Assembly: GCA_022432975.1 (NCBI GenBank)
Contig: CM039503.1
Location: forward strand, 55,922,466-55,986,465
Direction: 5' to 3'
DNA: 64,000 nt
From: Begonia masoniana
Lineage: Eukaryota > Streptophyta > Magnoliopsida > Cucurbitales > Begoniaceae
Shown here piece by piece: positions 35,801 through 48,574 of this stretch. The translations under genes were made by a program, and so were the position numbers. The notes below the pieces were generated by a model. The model made no database searches. It was not told the DNA's origin and saw only the letters and a program-made list of their open reading frames with translations. The first letter of the stretch is position 1. Every line of letters starts with the position of its first letter.

Positions 35801-37057
35801 ACAATATAATTGTATAGATATAAAAAATACAAAAATTTTCCCACACTAATTCATCAGAGGAAAAAAAAAAATCTTTACCTTTCCAAGAAGAGAGGATTAT
35901 ATACCTAAGATATATATAAATTAAACATGATATCCCACCTTAAATGAGGGCAGTGGGCTGCAGTGAGATGAACACCCATGCCATATGTAGAGTTTAACAA
36001 AGATGCTCCACAATGGCCAAGCCCATGCGACATCAAAGTAGAAAGCTGTGGTTTAGAAAAAGGAAGCCAACCAAAACAAACATTAGAATCTCCACGATGC
36101 TGCTTGGTTATCTCAATTTGTTTATCAAAAAGTTCCGAGCGAGGCTTCATAAAGTTACTAGTGCAGCGATATATCTCATGTATATTTGCAGCGCCAAGGG
36201 AGCTCATTCCAGTTAAAAACATTTCGTGCACAGTTTCAACATCCAAATTTTTATTTCCAGATTTAATCCCAGGTGCTAAGTCATTGTCCGAATTTGAAAT
36301 TTTGTCATGAAACTCATCGGTTTCAGCATCAGGTTTTCTATTGCAGCTATCCTCGCGCTCTGCATCATAATTGCTAGCAGGATGCCCATCAATTTGAATC
36401 TGCTTGACATTTGACTCCCCAATACATTCTCCCCCTCCAGAGTGATCCAATCCATTAATTTCAATTTCTAAATGCAGTTTAATATCATGAGAGCCAAGAG
36501 GATAGTCAATAGTTGGCTCTTGAATTCTCAAGTGTTTGTGGCTGTGGCAATTATCATTTTCCTTTACATAAATTTCAGGAAAAAAACAGTTAGTTGATTC
36601 GTCAATCCACGCAAGAGGATGTTGTGCTCCTGTTTCCAATTCCATTAGAAACATATGCAAAAAGTCAAGCACACAGCTCTGACCATTAAACTCAATAACA
36701 ACAGCTGCCTTCTTCACCAGAATATCTTTCTTAACTAAGTTCACAATATGATGGGGAACATCGATCCATTCATTATGCTGGTAAAACATTATGCGGTGTG
36801 GCAGACTACTCTTTAAGTAATTTGAATAACATTTGTGCAATGACCTACAATAAGTCTGAGAGCTCCCTAATTTGCTTTTAAGGACATCTAGCTTTCCTCT
36901 TTTTTCTAAGTTTAAATACAGAAGAATTCAAGATAGACCTCTGGGGTGTGCAAGTAGGTTCGCTGAAATATACAGCATGGGGAGCTGCTCGCTTCCTTTT
37001 TAGTTTCAGTGCTGCTATTTTACTATCATCCAATGCCTTCTCGATCTCTGGTTTCAT
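29853..37057 (-). CDS. RCD1: RCD1/SRO-type protein (WWE-PARP-RST) with a +1 frameshift
   Basis: Exons on the minus strand: 37057-35939, 35522-35281, 34407-34304, 31132-30944, 30829-30734 and 29915-29853, all GT-AG. Domains in order: a Lys/Arg-rich N-terminus ([15 protein letters not shown]), a WWE domain (about 90-155, ending [17 protein letters not shown]), a PARP-like catalytic fold (about 272-453, with [26 protein letters not shown] and [21 protein letters not shown]) and a C-terminal RST domain ([13 protein letters not shown] to [11 protein letters not shown]). In Arabidopsis, RCD1/SRO1 are nuclear hubs that bind transcription factors through RST and are considered PARP-inactive. The exons sum to 1813 nt, one base too many: an A6 run near 36900 has one more A than the family frame needs and causes a stop at about codon 60. 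Beyond that point everything is intact, so a sequencing error or a very recent lesion is likely. Confidence 0.88.
31880..33620 (-). mobile_element. Degraded Ty1/copia remnant in an RCD1/SRO intron
   Basis: Translated fragments on the minus strand match copia pol in the expected order. An integrase-side piece ([16 protein letters not shown]) lies near 33500-33570, an RT start ([17 protein letters not shown]) at 33040-33240, and an RNase H end ([41 protein letters not shown]) at about 31900-32280. Many stops and shifts break it and no LTRs are visible. It enlarges the 3.2-kb intron between the third and fourth coding exons. The borders are approximate. Confidence 0.75.
34705..35215 (-). repeat. 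Dispersed repeat, two tandem reversed copies (B and C)
   Basis: Two head-to-tail copies (about 34705-34935 and 34990-35215) of the dispersed repeat, read on the minus strand. Landmarks are GAGAGAGTGCAAAATGCATG and AGTACAACGTGTTTTAGGC in the right copy, and TACAACGTGTTTTGAGC in the left. They sit in the RCD1/SRO intron between its second and third coding exons. Confidence 0.65.
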
Positions 37058-39410
37058 TTTTCTTCACTAGATCGATATCTAAAAGCAACTTCAAATCCAA
37101 AATTTCAAGTGTAACACCACAGTACAACACTAGCCCTTCGACGAGTGTTAAAGGAAAAGTGAGAAAACTTGCCAACCCTGAAGAACAAAAATCACAGGAA
37201 AACCATCTATCTTAGAAAAAATCAACATAAGAATAAGAAAACCAGCTAGAATAACGATGAGTCATATGTAAACCTAACTTACAAATCTAAGCCACGAAAA
37301 CAAAAAATATATAAAAACAGGGCTTCGTTTGTTTCAGAATTCAATAGTGAAAATGGGAAAAACGGTGGAAAATCAGATCAAGCGTTTGGAGAATCTTTTA
37401 GAGCTATTTTCAAGAATTAAGATCCAAAAAATAACTTTCCCATAAAAAAAAAAAATCAAAATTTCGTTAACCAAATGGAAAAACAAAACCCTTGTATTGG
37501 AAATCAAATCTCCAGCAGAATCGGGCCACATACCATTCTGAAGCGCGAGCATTTAGAATAATACGAGAAGTCGCAAGCGCCTGAAACTTCCGTTTGATTC
37601 TTCCCACCACGATCCATTGAATTCTTCGGAGACGACTTTGCCAGCTAATGCTTTCCGGCGCATCTGACTTTGCTTCACTCTCTAGATTTTTTCTCGGTTT
37701 TTTGAAAAGTAGTACTTTGGAAAGCAACATTCAATATTAACACCTTACTTATTAGTTCTACAAATCTAACTTTCTTGGATAGTGAAAACTTTAAAATACC
37801 CTTTACACTTTTTAATATACGTAGAGAGAAAAAAATATAATAATAATTAGTGAAAAGTTTAAAAAAAAAAAAAACTTTAAACTACGTGTAAAAATCAACT
37901 CTTAAATTATTTTCAAGGAACAAGTCAATCCTTGTCATTACAATCTGTTAATTCGCTCGCGATCGCTCATTTTCCAAGTGTGGGCGACCGCGTTTGAGCG
38001 CGAGGACCACTGCAGTTGACCTCGTTTGGGTCGCTATCACTTATGCTCATAAGGGTTTTAATTTTTATTTTTACGAACGATCACCTGATCTTAATCTATG
38101 GGCTACGGTGCGATCGTCTGCACTTAAAACGCAAACAACTAAGTGTGAATTTAACAGAACGTGATGACAATGATTGACTTGTTCCCTCAATATAATTTAC
38201 GGGTTGATTTGTATCTGAACATAGTTTAAAGATTAGTTTGTTACTAACCTCATAATTTAAGTTATTTTTTAATTAGACTTTTGTTTAATATATTTATAGA
38301 AAGATTACTCCATAGAATAAAATATATTTAGTGATATAAAAATTTTATTGCGTTAACACGTTCTTAATTATTTATGTTATATTATATTAATTGCGTCACC
38401 TTTCTAATTAATTATTAAATATAACAAAATGTCATTTGATAGATCCATTTGACTGACGCCTCACAGGACCCACTAAACTAACCAATACCAATGTAACACG
38501 TGTAATGAAGTGTATGCTATATATAAATAAAGCCTCCATTATAGAACTGGACCACCTGCCTTTCTGCAAATTGCTTGGCATCCAAATCACGATTTGTAAA
38601 TATCTGAAGGAATCAGTCAAGAGAGCTGTCTCCATTTTCATCCCTATCCGTTCTAGTCGATTCTGTTTATAGCTACGCGTTGACGAGGATATTTCTGCAT
38701 TATTCCGATCCTCGTTTGGCCTTGCGGAGATTTCGCTTTTATTTGACTTCTCCTTTTTCTCTTTCGTCTCTGCTTTCGTTACCGTCTGCTCTGCTTTCAC
38801 CGACACCGACGGTAATTACTGTCTGTGTAGGATTTTCTTTTTCTCTGTTGATTTGTTGGATTTTGATTGAATTTAATGTATTTGGAACGCTTGCTTTGTT
38901 TCTGCTTTCGTTTTTTATTTTTGAGTTCATGTGTGCAGCGTGTTTTTGTTTTTGGATTTGTTTACAGCTGCCGAACAGAAAGACAATCGTTGTCGACAAA
39001 TGAATGTGTTCTTGATCTCGGTTACTACGTCTGTAAATGCTCATTTTTTTCATTTTCGGGGAAGTAAGTAGTCGGGAAATGAGGCGTTTCGTTATTGAAT
39101 ATGGATCGTTTTGCTGGGGATGACTATTTGTTAATTACTCGTTACACTATGAACTGCCAGCCATGTTTTGCGATCCAGATAAAATGAAAATCCTTGAATC
39201 TCGTATTTGAAAATTTTTCTGATCTTACTTCTTCTACTGGTAAAAGAATGTACTTCTAGGATTTTTTATCTGAGCGGAAAACTGTTTTGAAGTATTCTTT
39301 GACGTTGTTACCTTTGGATTCTTAAAGTTTCCATGAATAACTTGGGAATCTATATATTCTTTCACAAAATGCTTATTAGTTTCTATATGTTGCTACAGTA
39401 AGAGGCAGTG
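37058..39410. other. Divergent intergenic region between RCD1/SRO and DGK5
   Basis: It holds the 5' regions of two genes that point away from each other. On the plus side a probable DGK5 5' UTR exon ends near 38811 (ACG then GTAATT) with an intron to an acceptor (GCTACAG) near 39398. On the minus side a 5' UTR of RCD1/SRO is expected but not placed. The middle (about 37740-38430) is AT-rich with no coding signal. Confidence 0.5.
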
Positions 39411-42400
39411 ATGGATGATTCTCAAAGCAGTCACAATTTCTTGGATGATTTTCGCATCCCTGATTACATTGTTCTCCCGGAAGCGGAGGTTGAAATCTTG
39501 ACCCATGTTCCGAAGTGTCCGGTGTTAGTATTCATCAACTCCAAAAGTGGAGGTCAGCTGGGCGGGGATCTCCTCATAACATATCGTTCACTCCTGAATA
39601 AGAACCAGGCATGTTCTACGTTGATGTGACCTGTGTTGACTCTTGAGCTAAAGATGGACTCTTTAAAATTTTACAGATTGTATTTGTTATTCCCTTGGCG
39701 TCTGAATTTTAGTTTACAGGTTTTTGATTTGGGAGAAGAAACGCCTGATAAAGTGCTGAGCAGAATCTATTCTAACTTCGAAAGGCTAGTCAATGAAGAT
39801 GAATTTGCTTTGGGTGTTAGGGACCAATTGAGATTAATTGTGAGTTTATCCTAGTGTTTAATTCATACATATAGAGTGTTAGATTGTCAATGTTATCGAC
39901 TAGTAGCCTCTCACGCTTTCTCTTTGACAACTAGTTCACTGTTTAGGTTGCAGGTGGTGATGGAACAGCTGGTTGGCTTCTAGGAGTTGTTTGCGATCTT
40001 AAATTATCTCGTCCACCACCAATTGCGACAGTGCCTCTGGGAACAGGAAATAATCTACCATTTGCATTTGGCTGGGTAGGTTTCCCATGTCTAGCATCAT
40101 AATTACTATCAAGGCTATATTTCATGAGCCGCTGTCATGTTCCTTCCTCAATTTGTCCAATATAGACAGTCAGCTATAGATTATGTACTTTCTAGCTAAA
40201 TCACTACTTCTCTCCTCTTTCTGCATTTGTTAAACGGTATGAACTATTAAAAGCTTAGTTTCTTGGCCAAATTATATTTTCATTTCTGCATTTAATTTTA
40301 TTTGTAATTTCTTGTTGAGTGTACGTTTGGTGTATCCATCAAGAGCTAAGTGGGCATGCTTTCTTTCGTTTAACATTTTATGAACGTCACTTATTCTTCA
40401 ATCACAAAATCATTACTGATGCATTCGATGAGCATTGAAATGTGTAAGACTTTCACTATTCAAATCTGGTTGATTTCTGTTACTATGCCAGAAATTGTAA
40501 GTACTGAGATAATTGTGTTGTGGCGTGATCTTGATACTAATATGCTGTTGTTCTACACTAAAATCTCCAGGGAAAGAAGAATCCAGGAACAGACACTCAT
40601 TCCGTAGAATCTTTTTTGAAGCAAGTCATGAAAGCAAAGGAAATGAAAATAGACAAGTAAGGGGAACAGTAACACAGTGATGCTTCTCTGTCTTTCTTTC
40701 TCACATGTCGGTGCGCACACTTATTTTTTCTCAGAAAATGGTGGTGTTGTTGATGATAACTATTTAACAGTTGGCATATTCTGATGCGAATGAGAGCACC
40801 AAAAGAAGGATCTTGTGACCCTATTGCTCCTCTCGAGCTGCCACATTCTTTGCATGCATTTCAGCGTGTTTCTGATTCTGATGAACTCAATATGGTGAGT
40901 AATACAGTCTCAAACAGGTCTCTCAATTCAAAATTTGTGAGACTTTGAATATAATCTCTCTTAACCTTAAACTTAAAACCATTATTGAATCAAATGTCCA
41001 TAAACTATGTATATTTTCCTATGAATACCAAGCTTTGTGAAATTTCAAAGGGAGGTAGACAAGGTAATGCAAATGGGTTTCACTAGGTAAGAATGCAAGG
41101 TAGTTCTGCAATTATTTATCAAGGGTTATATCAAAACCATTATCCTGGAACCCTATAGTTGCAGATTGCATTACTCATTAATTTAGTTAGTTGTGTTGAA
41201 GAACTTAATATATTCATTTAACTGTTAAGTTTTGACTCCATTAGTTCAAAAATACTTTTTTTTTATACACGCTTAGGGTATTAAATTTTATTTTTATTTT
41301 GTGAGTGGCTGTTTAATAAAATTGGAACTAACTATAACTCATAGGAAAGAAAATTTATTAATGAAATCAAATATACAGTATTTACAGACAAAAGTATTCG
41401 GTTATTGAGAAAAAATCAATATACTTCTAATGTCAAATCAAGATCAACTAGGACAGAAATAAAGCATTGGGTAGAGCTCTTCGTTGGAAATTGTACGATA
41501 GTTTAGAAGTTAATCTTGTGGAGGATGTTATTATATTGCCTCTCTTTGATTTCTTATATGAACTGTGTTAATATTTCTACATTCTGTTGCTTACATGGTA
41601 AAATGTTATGTTGGCACAGGAAGGCTACCACACATTTCGAGGGGGATTTTGGAACTACTTTAGTATGGGTGAGAACTATCTGCTAAAATCTCAGAAAAAG
41701 ATTCATAATTTCCCTTGAGACTATGAATTTCTGGTGGGTAATATTTCTCAAAATGCGCACTACTTTTTTCAAACCCTTAATGATGTCGTTGCTAAAAGCT
41801 TAGAATTTTTTTTTGGAACTGCTAGACTATTCCATCAGTATCTCATTACCTCAAGATAGATTATGATCTGAAAGCACGTTTTTTCTGTTGTCGTGTAGGG
41901 ATGGATGCTCAGGTGTCTTACGCATTCCATACTGAGCGAAAACTACATCCTGAAAAATTTAAGAACCAGTTAGTTAATCAGGTACTGATATACTTTGCGC
42001 ATTATGTGTGTGTTTGCATGGTACCCTATTTTGAGGTGGTGAATATCAACATTATTCATCAAGTCAACTACTATAATTTATTTTGTTATTAATTTGTCCT
42101 TTCGTTTACAGTAAGCTTCACAGTTTTAGAAATGGAGTTTTTCTTGGCTTAGAATGAGAGTGTCATTGGTGTAAAATAGGACACAGTTCTTAATTAATGT
42201 ATGCCATTTGGTGCTTAAATCTGTCCTTGCAATAAGCTTTCTAGTTTTAGAAAATGAGTTTTTCGAGAAATTAGAATGAGAGTTTCATTGGTGTAAAATG
42301 GAATATTGAATTCTTAGTTAATGTACCCATGTGGTCTTTAGCTTTGGAGAAAGGTATTGTTTAATAAGTTTTGTCTAAATTATAAAAATAAAGAAAATAA

Positions 42401-43858
42401 TTCTGCTAACATCTTTTTCTTCTTTTGTTTAAACTTCAAAATCAGAGTACTTATGCAAAGATAGCTGGTTCACAAGGGTGGTTTTTTGCCTCCCTTTTTC
42501 ACCCCTCTTCTAGGTGAGTATCCGAAAGTTTAACCTGTAAGAAAACAACTATGAATTGTTTTTTTCACGTCAACAACAAAAGTAATTACTGAAATGTTAT
42601 TCAGCTGTTTTACAACATCTGCTTTCTTTCCTGAATGTAAAGTGAAATTGCTAAATCTAATGCAGGAACATAGCTCAACTTGCAAAGGTATTGGTCATGA
42701 AAAAACACGGTACCTGGCAAGAGCTGCACATACCTCACAGGTAATTAATACCATTTCTGACACGATCAACACCAAAGATCATAATTTGTCTCCTTATAAA
42801 GAAAAACTTGTCCTTTTGCCATTCAATGTCTTATTGAAACTTTACATGCAAAATAAACACAGCTGTTTCTTCTGAGTTTACAGCATCAGGTCAATTGTAT
42901 GCCTAAATTTACCAAGCTTTTCTGGCGGACTGAGTCCATGGGGAACTCCAAATAAAAGGAAACTCAATGAAGTAAGTTGGTAATATTAATTTTTTAATTT
43001 TAATATATCTACCATAGATGATTTGATTGATCTCGTTTGTTACGAACTCATTATTTTCGCCAATTACAGAGAGACTTGACTCCCCCATTTGTTGATGATG
43101 GCCTTATTGAGGTGGTCGGTTTTAGAGATGCTTGGCATGGGCTTGTTATGCTTGCTCCAAATGGACACGGGACTCGCCTTGCACAGGTAAGATTCAAATG
43201 CCTCTTTCGCAGGAAGACACAACTAAGTAAATATCAGAGAAGTTTTCATAGGTAGAATCATTGCATTCTGTAAACACCTGCACTTCTACGAAAAATAATG
43301 AGGAAAAAAAATTGGAAGGCTAAATGATTCTGGGAAAGCAAAATACACTTAGTGGTTCAGTTGCAGTTCAGATATGGAATGAATTTTTATGAAGAATATG
43401 AAAGACAAGAACTTGTTTAGATTAATATGTTAATTGACACGACAATAACAATAACTTAGATTGAATTAGTTTAGGCTATCATTGCTTGTATAATACAGAA
43501 CTTAGTTTGTATATTCTCATCTACTTTTCCTCAGGCTCATCGCATCCGATTTGAGTTTCACAAGGGTGCAGCAGAGTACACGTACATGAGGATCGACGGG
43601 GAGCCATGGAAGCAACCCCTCCCAGTCGACGACGACACCGTGATAGTGGAGATCTCTCTACTAGGCCAGGTCAGCATGCTTGCAACCCACAACTGTAGAT
43701 CCAAAAGCATTCATGACCCTGTTTTACTGAGCACCCATGACGAAGAAGGAGAAGATGAATTTGAGGAAGACTCGATTCAAGACGAAGAGTACAGGAAATT
43801 TGGTGCAGCTGAGACCTTCAAAATCCCAGACGAGATCGACATTTCTCATCTAAGTTGA
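39411..43858 (+). CDS. DGK5: Diacylglycerol kinase, DGK5-type, 12 coding exons
   Basis: Coding exons: 39411-39608, 39720-39839, 39947-40075, 40571-40656, 40771-40894, 41620-41668, 41899-41981, 42446-42513, 42666-42740, 42884-42971, 43070-43186 and 43535-43858. Phases join cleanly to 486 residues. The catalytic domain has [15 protein letters not shown] and the glycine-rich ATP site [13 protein letters not shown]; the accessory domain has [21 protein letters not shown] and [17 protein letters not shown]. The C-terminus is acidic ([12 protein letters not shown]) and ends [14 protein letters not shown]. It lacks the N-terminal C1 domains of DGK1/2, as in the small plant DGKs. It converts diacylglycerol to phosphatidic acid in lipid signalling, at membranes. 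The first coding intron uses a GC donor (39609). Confidence 0.94.
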
Positions 43859-44049
43859 TTGCCTCCTGATGACGTTGCTCCCTCTAATTGTTTGCTGCTG
43901 TGTTGCCTTTTCTGCCACCTGCCTACTTAACTCGATGATTATCGAATGCTTTTCAAATCTACTTTTCCATTAAATAATTTCTTAGAACAATCTTGTAGTA
44001 GATCATAAGCTTTGTCTTGACTTACGTAGGTTAATGTTTGGTCTGACAT

Positions 44050-44104
44050 CACGTGATGTCTCCCATCCCACCCACGTGATTTTTGGCCACCTTACTACCA
44101 CGTG
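44050..44104. promoter_or_regulatory. Cluster of three CACGTG G-boxes
   Basis: Perfect CACGTG palindromes lie at 44050-44055, 44073-44078 and 44099-44104, about 350-400 bp upstream of the DUF3774 ATG and about 200 bp after the DGK5 stop. Such clusters bind bHLH and bZIP factors, including ABA-response bZIPs. A TATA-like CTATAAG at 44348-44354 lies between them and the ATG. Confidence 0.6.
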
Positions 44105-44453
44105 TGTACACACACACTTAAGAATCTGTGGGGCGCACTCACGTCGCGAGGTCTCGACAACAAGACTCAGCAACTTGTCCTAAGATAAGAAGGTCGTCTG
44201 TTAGTGTTCGATAACGTTATTGAATTTATTACATGTGTCGTACGCGAAAATCGAACTCGTTGGTCTCACTCAACCCCCAATTATTGAGCTAAAACCGCCC
44301 TCGCCGATCCTCGTTTCTGGTTTTACAAACCACTCTTCATTGCTCTTCTATAAGTACTTGACCTCTTCTCTCCGTACAACGAAGCTGTTCTTCTTTCTGA
44401 AATATCGTCGACGGACGTCGTTGAAGTTTCTGTTAGTGGGCTTTTACGAAAAC

Positions 44454-44714
44454 ATGAGTTTTCTCGACCGTGCATGGATGGCTGAGAGCGTGGCGGTGGT
44501 TCAGTGCAATACGGACCAGCGGCAGACGCTTACTTCCGGCCTCAGATCTATTCAGCAGAGCAAGGGGATCTTCCCCGGCGAGAATTTGGCCGATGTACGG
44601 ACACTATGCGGTGCGACGGGTGCTGTTGGAAAGTGTAAGGGAGACGAAGGGAGGCGAGAAACAGAGGAATCTCTTTACAGAGTCATGTACCTAAACTGCT
44701 GGGGCCAGGGCTGA
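44454..44714 (+). CDS. Wound-induced-type small protein (DUF3774 family)
   Basis: A single-exon ORF of 86 residues from the ATG at 44454. The N-terminal MSFLDRAWMAESVAVVQ and the C-terminal EESLYRVMYLNCWG match the two conserved ends of the plant DUF3774 / wound-induced protein family (usual length 80-100). The middle is poorly conserved, as usual in the family. No signal peptide or membrane segment is seen. The molecular function is unknown; members are often induced by wounding or jasmonate. The open frame extends upstream to 44220, but similarity begins only at this ATG, and a TATA-like sequence lies about 100 bp above it. The gene is convergent with the NDB gene. Confidence 0.75.
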   Translation: MSFLDRAWMAESVAVVQCNTDQRQTLTSGLRSIQQSKGIFPGENLADVRTLCGATGAVGKCKGDEGRRETEESLYRVMYLNCWGQG

Positions 44715-45148
44715 TAATCGCCTGTGCGAACCGACGATGTTTGTCGTGTTTTTTCTGCCTCCGTGCTGGTTGGATCTCCGGCGATCCTCAACATGTCATC
44801 GACTGTGATACTGGTTGTGAATTTCCAGACGAAAACACTGGAAGAAACTGATTTACTTCCAGTGGAGTACTTGGGGTTTGTGTTCAATTGTACACTAAAA
44901 AATGAAACTGTTTGATTTTATTAACCAATCAATCAAACTTCGATGAATAATCCAGAAGAGTTTGAGAAGAAATGAAGACTTCGAATTGAAAATTTCAAGT
45001 AATACAACATTTCAATCTGCAAATTTAATGATGAAATAGGAAAATAATCGAAATCTGGAAACAGAAAATTGAATATGATCTATTTCTCTTAATCTGTATT
45101 ACTAAGATTGAAGCAAAAATCAGACTAGTAAACTGTCAAAATTGAGCA
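44715..45148. other. Convergent 3' spacer between DUF3774 and NDB genes
   Basis: AT-rich sequence that should hold both 3' UTRs. No coding or repeat signal seen. Confidence 0.5.
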
Positions 45149-47750
45149 TCAGATACGGCTCGAATCCCTTCCGAAAATGAATCTTCTTCCCCAATCCGAC
45201 ACCACCAACACTCTTGTGCGCCAGCTGACTAGCTTGCTGGAGAAAGATTCACAACTTTTCTCAGAAAAAGAAAAAGGGATAGTGAAGAATTTCGAAACGA
45301 AGAAGTTACCTTGCATAAACAGAGTACCAGAGCCACTGGGTACTGTGACCGATCGAAACCCAGTCTCCGGGAAGTTGCGCCGCAGTTTGCTCTCCTCCGA
45401 GCGGAGCAAATTGCCCGAAATGCCTGTACCTGAAAATAGTGACCCAAATTTCAATCGCCATCGGAGAAGTAATACATGCAGAATTCTGAAATCAGGGTTT
45501 TGGTTTTTGGACGGTTAACGGCGTTGGTATACCTGAAAGGATGAAACCGGTGACGCCCTGTTCCTCTGAATCTGAGAGGACCTTCTGGGTATTTCTCACA
45601 TTCCTCCATGCGATTGAAGCAGCTTGCAAGATACTCACCTTGTTGAGCAGCTACCTATTGGAGAAGAAGATGGAGAAAATTCATATTCGAACCCAGAAAT
45701 CTTTACGATGAAACAATTCTCATCTGTTCGCCATTTTACCTGAGCAGTGGCCGGAAGGTTCTTCATCTGAGAATCCACTTCAGAAAGAGCTGATTTGAAC
45801 ACTTCAATATTCAATTCTGGGTGTTGTTTCTGCGCCTCTGCTTGAGATTTCTGGAGCAAAGCAGCAAAATTTTTCATTTGTTTCTTCTTCAAGTAAAGCT
45901 CCACCTGTGGGTATCTCTCACAGATATCATCAACCACTTCCTGAAAGTCTTTCAGATTCAAAGTCCCAGAGTTGTTCTTATCTGCTTTGTTGAATATAAT
46001 CGCTATATCTTCCTGTTACGGATCATCAACGACAAAAACTCAGTTAAATTCAGCTTCAAAATATGAAAAAATGGAAGAAGAAGAAGAAGCTCGAAATACC
46101 ATGACTCTGCGCTGGTTTATGGTGGCACAGTCGCCTAAAGCATACACGCTGTCGCAGCCTTCGACTCTCAGCCATTCGTCCGTCGCTAAAGCTCGCCTGC
46201 TCGTCTGCGATCAAGAGTTTGTCAAACAAACAGCAATGGTTAGAACTATGGCTAGCAAAAATGGAAAACCCGAGACAGACCTGGCCGATCTGCTTCATGA
46301 AATCGACTACTTCAGGGCGAGGGCCAATGCCGGTAGACCAGACGACCATTCCATAAGGCAGAGATTTAGATTCGCCGGTAGCTCTCTCTTTGGTGATGAT
46401 TTCTTTATCAGAAACCTTCACCACCATGGACCCTGTCTTCACATTAATCCCATCTCTCTGGAATTTTTCTTCAGCAAAAGCTGTAATTCTCTTGTCAAAC
46501 CTGGAAATCGAAAAATAGTAAGTTCATCGGATATTTTAATGCTCCGACTTCTGATCGGAAAATGTTACATGTTTAATATATGATCTCCGGCCTCGAGGAG
46601 GGTGATTTTGACGTAGTCTTTCACTGATGGATAAAGCTTGGATAAGTCTTCCTTTACAAAATCATAAAGCTCTGCTGCAAATTCAACTCCGGTCGGACCA
46701 CCTCCGACGACTACAAAATGCAGAGTTCTCTTCTTCTCTTCTTCGCTCAAATTAGGAAGATTCGCCTTCTCGAAACAGTCTATCACGTTCTGACGAATCC
46801 TCTGAGCATCTTCTACATCCTGCACATAATATTCAACTTTTTAGCTCTATCGAAAAAGAAATTACAAAAAAAAAAAAAAAACAGATCCAGTTTATTCAGA
46901 CCTTCAAGAAATGGGTGTGTTCCTCCACTCCAGGTGTGTTGAAAGTGTTTGATCTAGCTCCCATTGCTATTATCAAGTAATCATAGTCTATCGAAAACTC
47001 TTCTTTTCCACCCAAATTCGTATCTTGACTAGATCGACAATACACTTTCTTCCCGCCGTTGTCGATCTTATAACACGTAGCTTCTCTGAATTGAATATCC
47101 AAACCTTGCTGAATTCATACAAGAGTCGATCAGAAAGCTGGAATTTCCTTAAAAGATTATATATCGATGAAAGGGTACCTTCCGAGTGATGCTTCGAATC
47201 GGTTCGACGATGCTTCGAGCTTCGACGGTGCCGCAAGTGACGCTGGGTAATAAGGGCGTGAATGCAAAGTAGTTATGAGGGGAGATAACATGGACGTCAT
47301 AGGAAGAGCTTTTCAAGTTTTTTAAGAAACTGGTTCCCGCCCATCCTGTTCCAATCACCACCACCTTCTTCTTCCTGAAGCTTTCTTCGCCGGATTCTGC
47401 ATATGCAGCCGGAAATACTCTGCTGTTATTGACAGCAGTCGCCGCTGCTATTCCTCCGCCACTGCAGCAAAACCCAAGTCATTAAATCATTCAAATGTAG
47501 GCTGACAGTAGGAACATCAACGTAGGAGGAACAGAAGGCGACAAAGAACATAATTTTTTAAGTAAAGTTTCCTCTTTTCCTTCTGCAACTCAATCTTTCA
47601 TCCAAGAAACGCAGACAGTCTGATGTGATATGAAAAAACAAGGAAGAGAAAGAAACCGTACCTGAGAGTGACAACGACAAGAAGCTTGGAGATGGAAGGG
47701 TGATTACGGAAGAGATTGGAGGCTGTCTGGTAAAAGGAAGAGCCTCTCAT
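45149..47750 (-). CDS. NDB2: External alternative NAD(P)H-ubiquinone oxidoreductase (NDB type, EF-hand)
   Basis: Ten exons on the minus strand: 47750-47662, 47461-47179, 47108-46902, 46819-46569, 46500-46281, 46204-46100, 46012-45740, 45654-45533, 45429-45310 and 45236-45149. They sum to 585 residues, the normal NDB length. A short mitochondrial N-terminus leads to a first Rossmann site, VVVIGTGWAGTSFLKNL (FAD). A second Rossmann site, FVVVGGGPTGVEFAAEL, is followed by ITLLEAGDHIL; the acidic residue there suggests NADH preference (NDB2/3/4 rather than NDB1). An inserted EF-hand lies in FNKADKNNSGTLNLKDF, and the C-terminus SDWGRRFIFGRDSS is typical. It oxidises cytosolic NADH at the outer face of the inner mitochondrial membrane without proton pumping. 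The exact paralogue is not settled. Confidence 0.93.
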
Positions 47751-48565
47751 GGTTTGATCAGAATTGCAGAGAAGGAAAGGAAGAAATCTGTGAAGACGAG
47801 GACAGACGTACAAGTTTTCTTTATACGAAGATGGAGGAGGGAGGAGTAAGGCGCAACCTAGGAGGACTCTTTATTTGGTGGTCAAACCGAGAAAAGAGGA
47901 CACGTGTAGTTGTCTGAAACGAGGGAGTTCTACACTTAAGGAAACACGAATATGGTTTGAGATTCCTCAAATTCCCTGGGATTGGTGGGATGCCGTTTGA
48001 TCAGAATTGAACGTTGATGACGCTATGCAGTCAATTTGTTATGGTAAGTACTAATTAAGGAAACAATTTCAATGCCCTTTTTCCACTTATTTCTTAGTTT
48101 ACAAAGGTTAAATGAGTTTAATTTGAAATAACTTTAAACTAAAATTTTAAACTATTCAAAAGGTAACAAGTCAAATCATGACGGGAGACTGATCGCTCTT
48201 CGTTCTCAATTTACGCTGAGATCAGGAGGCTAATCTAAATTGAACGACCCTCGATCTGTGAAATACTTACGTGACACTGAACATATTGAGTCGGAGGGAT
48301 CGATGTAGAGAATAGAGATCCTTATTTAACGTGCATCACACGTGATTCGAGACCGAAATGAATACTGCCCCGAATTGGCCATTTGTAGCATGTTTCTCTC
48401 CCTTTTAAAGGTCTTTGGGAACGAGAGGTCATCCTCCCAAATCGACTACTCGTAGTTGATCCTAACCTTATTAGTAAGATTGAGAACGAGAAATAATCGT
48501 CCCAAAACGACACCTAATCTCAATTATTTTACCTGGAACAGAAGAGACACCTATCCCAGATAATA
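47751..48565. other. NDB promoter region and spacer
   Basis: Upstream of the NDB start codon. A CACGTG G-box-like site (GACACGTGT) lies near 47900. No coding signal or repeat recognised before the MITE target duplication at 48566. Confidence 0.5.
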
Positions 48566-48574
48566 TATTATATA

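Noticed and set aside
38432..39053. Minus-strand ORFs upstream of DGK5
   Set aside because: They lie in the DGK5 5' UTR and its intron, with no recognisable domain.
44220..44453. N-terminal extension of the DUF3774 ORF
   Set aside because: Similarity to the family begins at the ATG at 44454, and a TATA-like motif lies inside the extension, so this is leader sequence.
45972..46583. A 203-codon plus-strand ORF
   Set aside because: It is antisense to NDB exons, which are clearly coding on the minus strand with correct splice sites.
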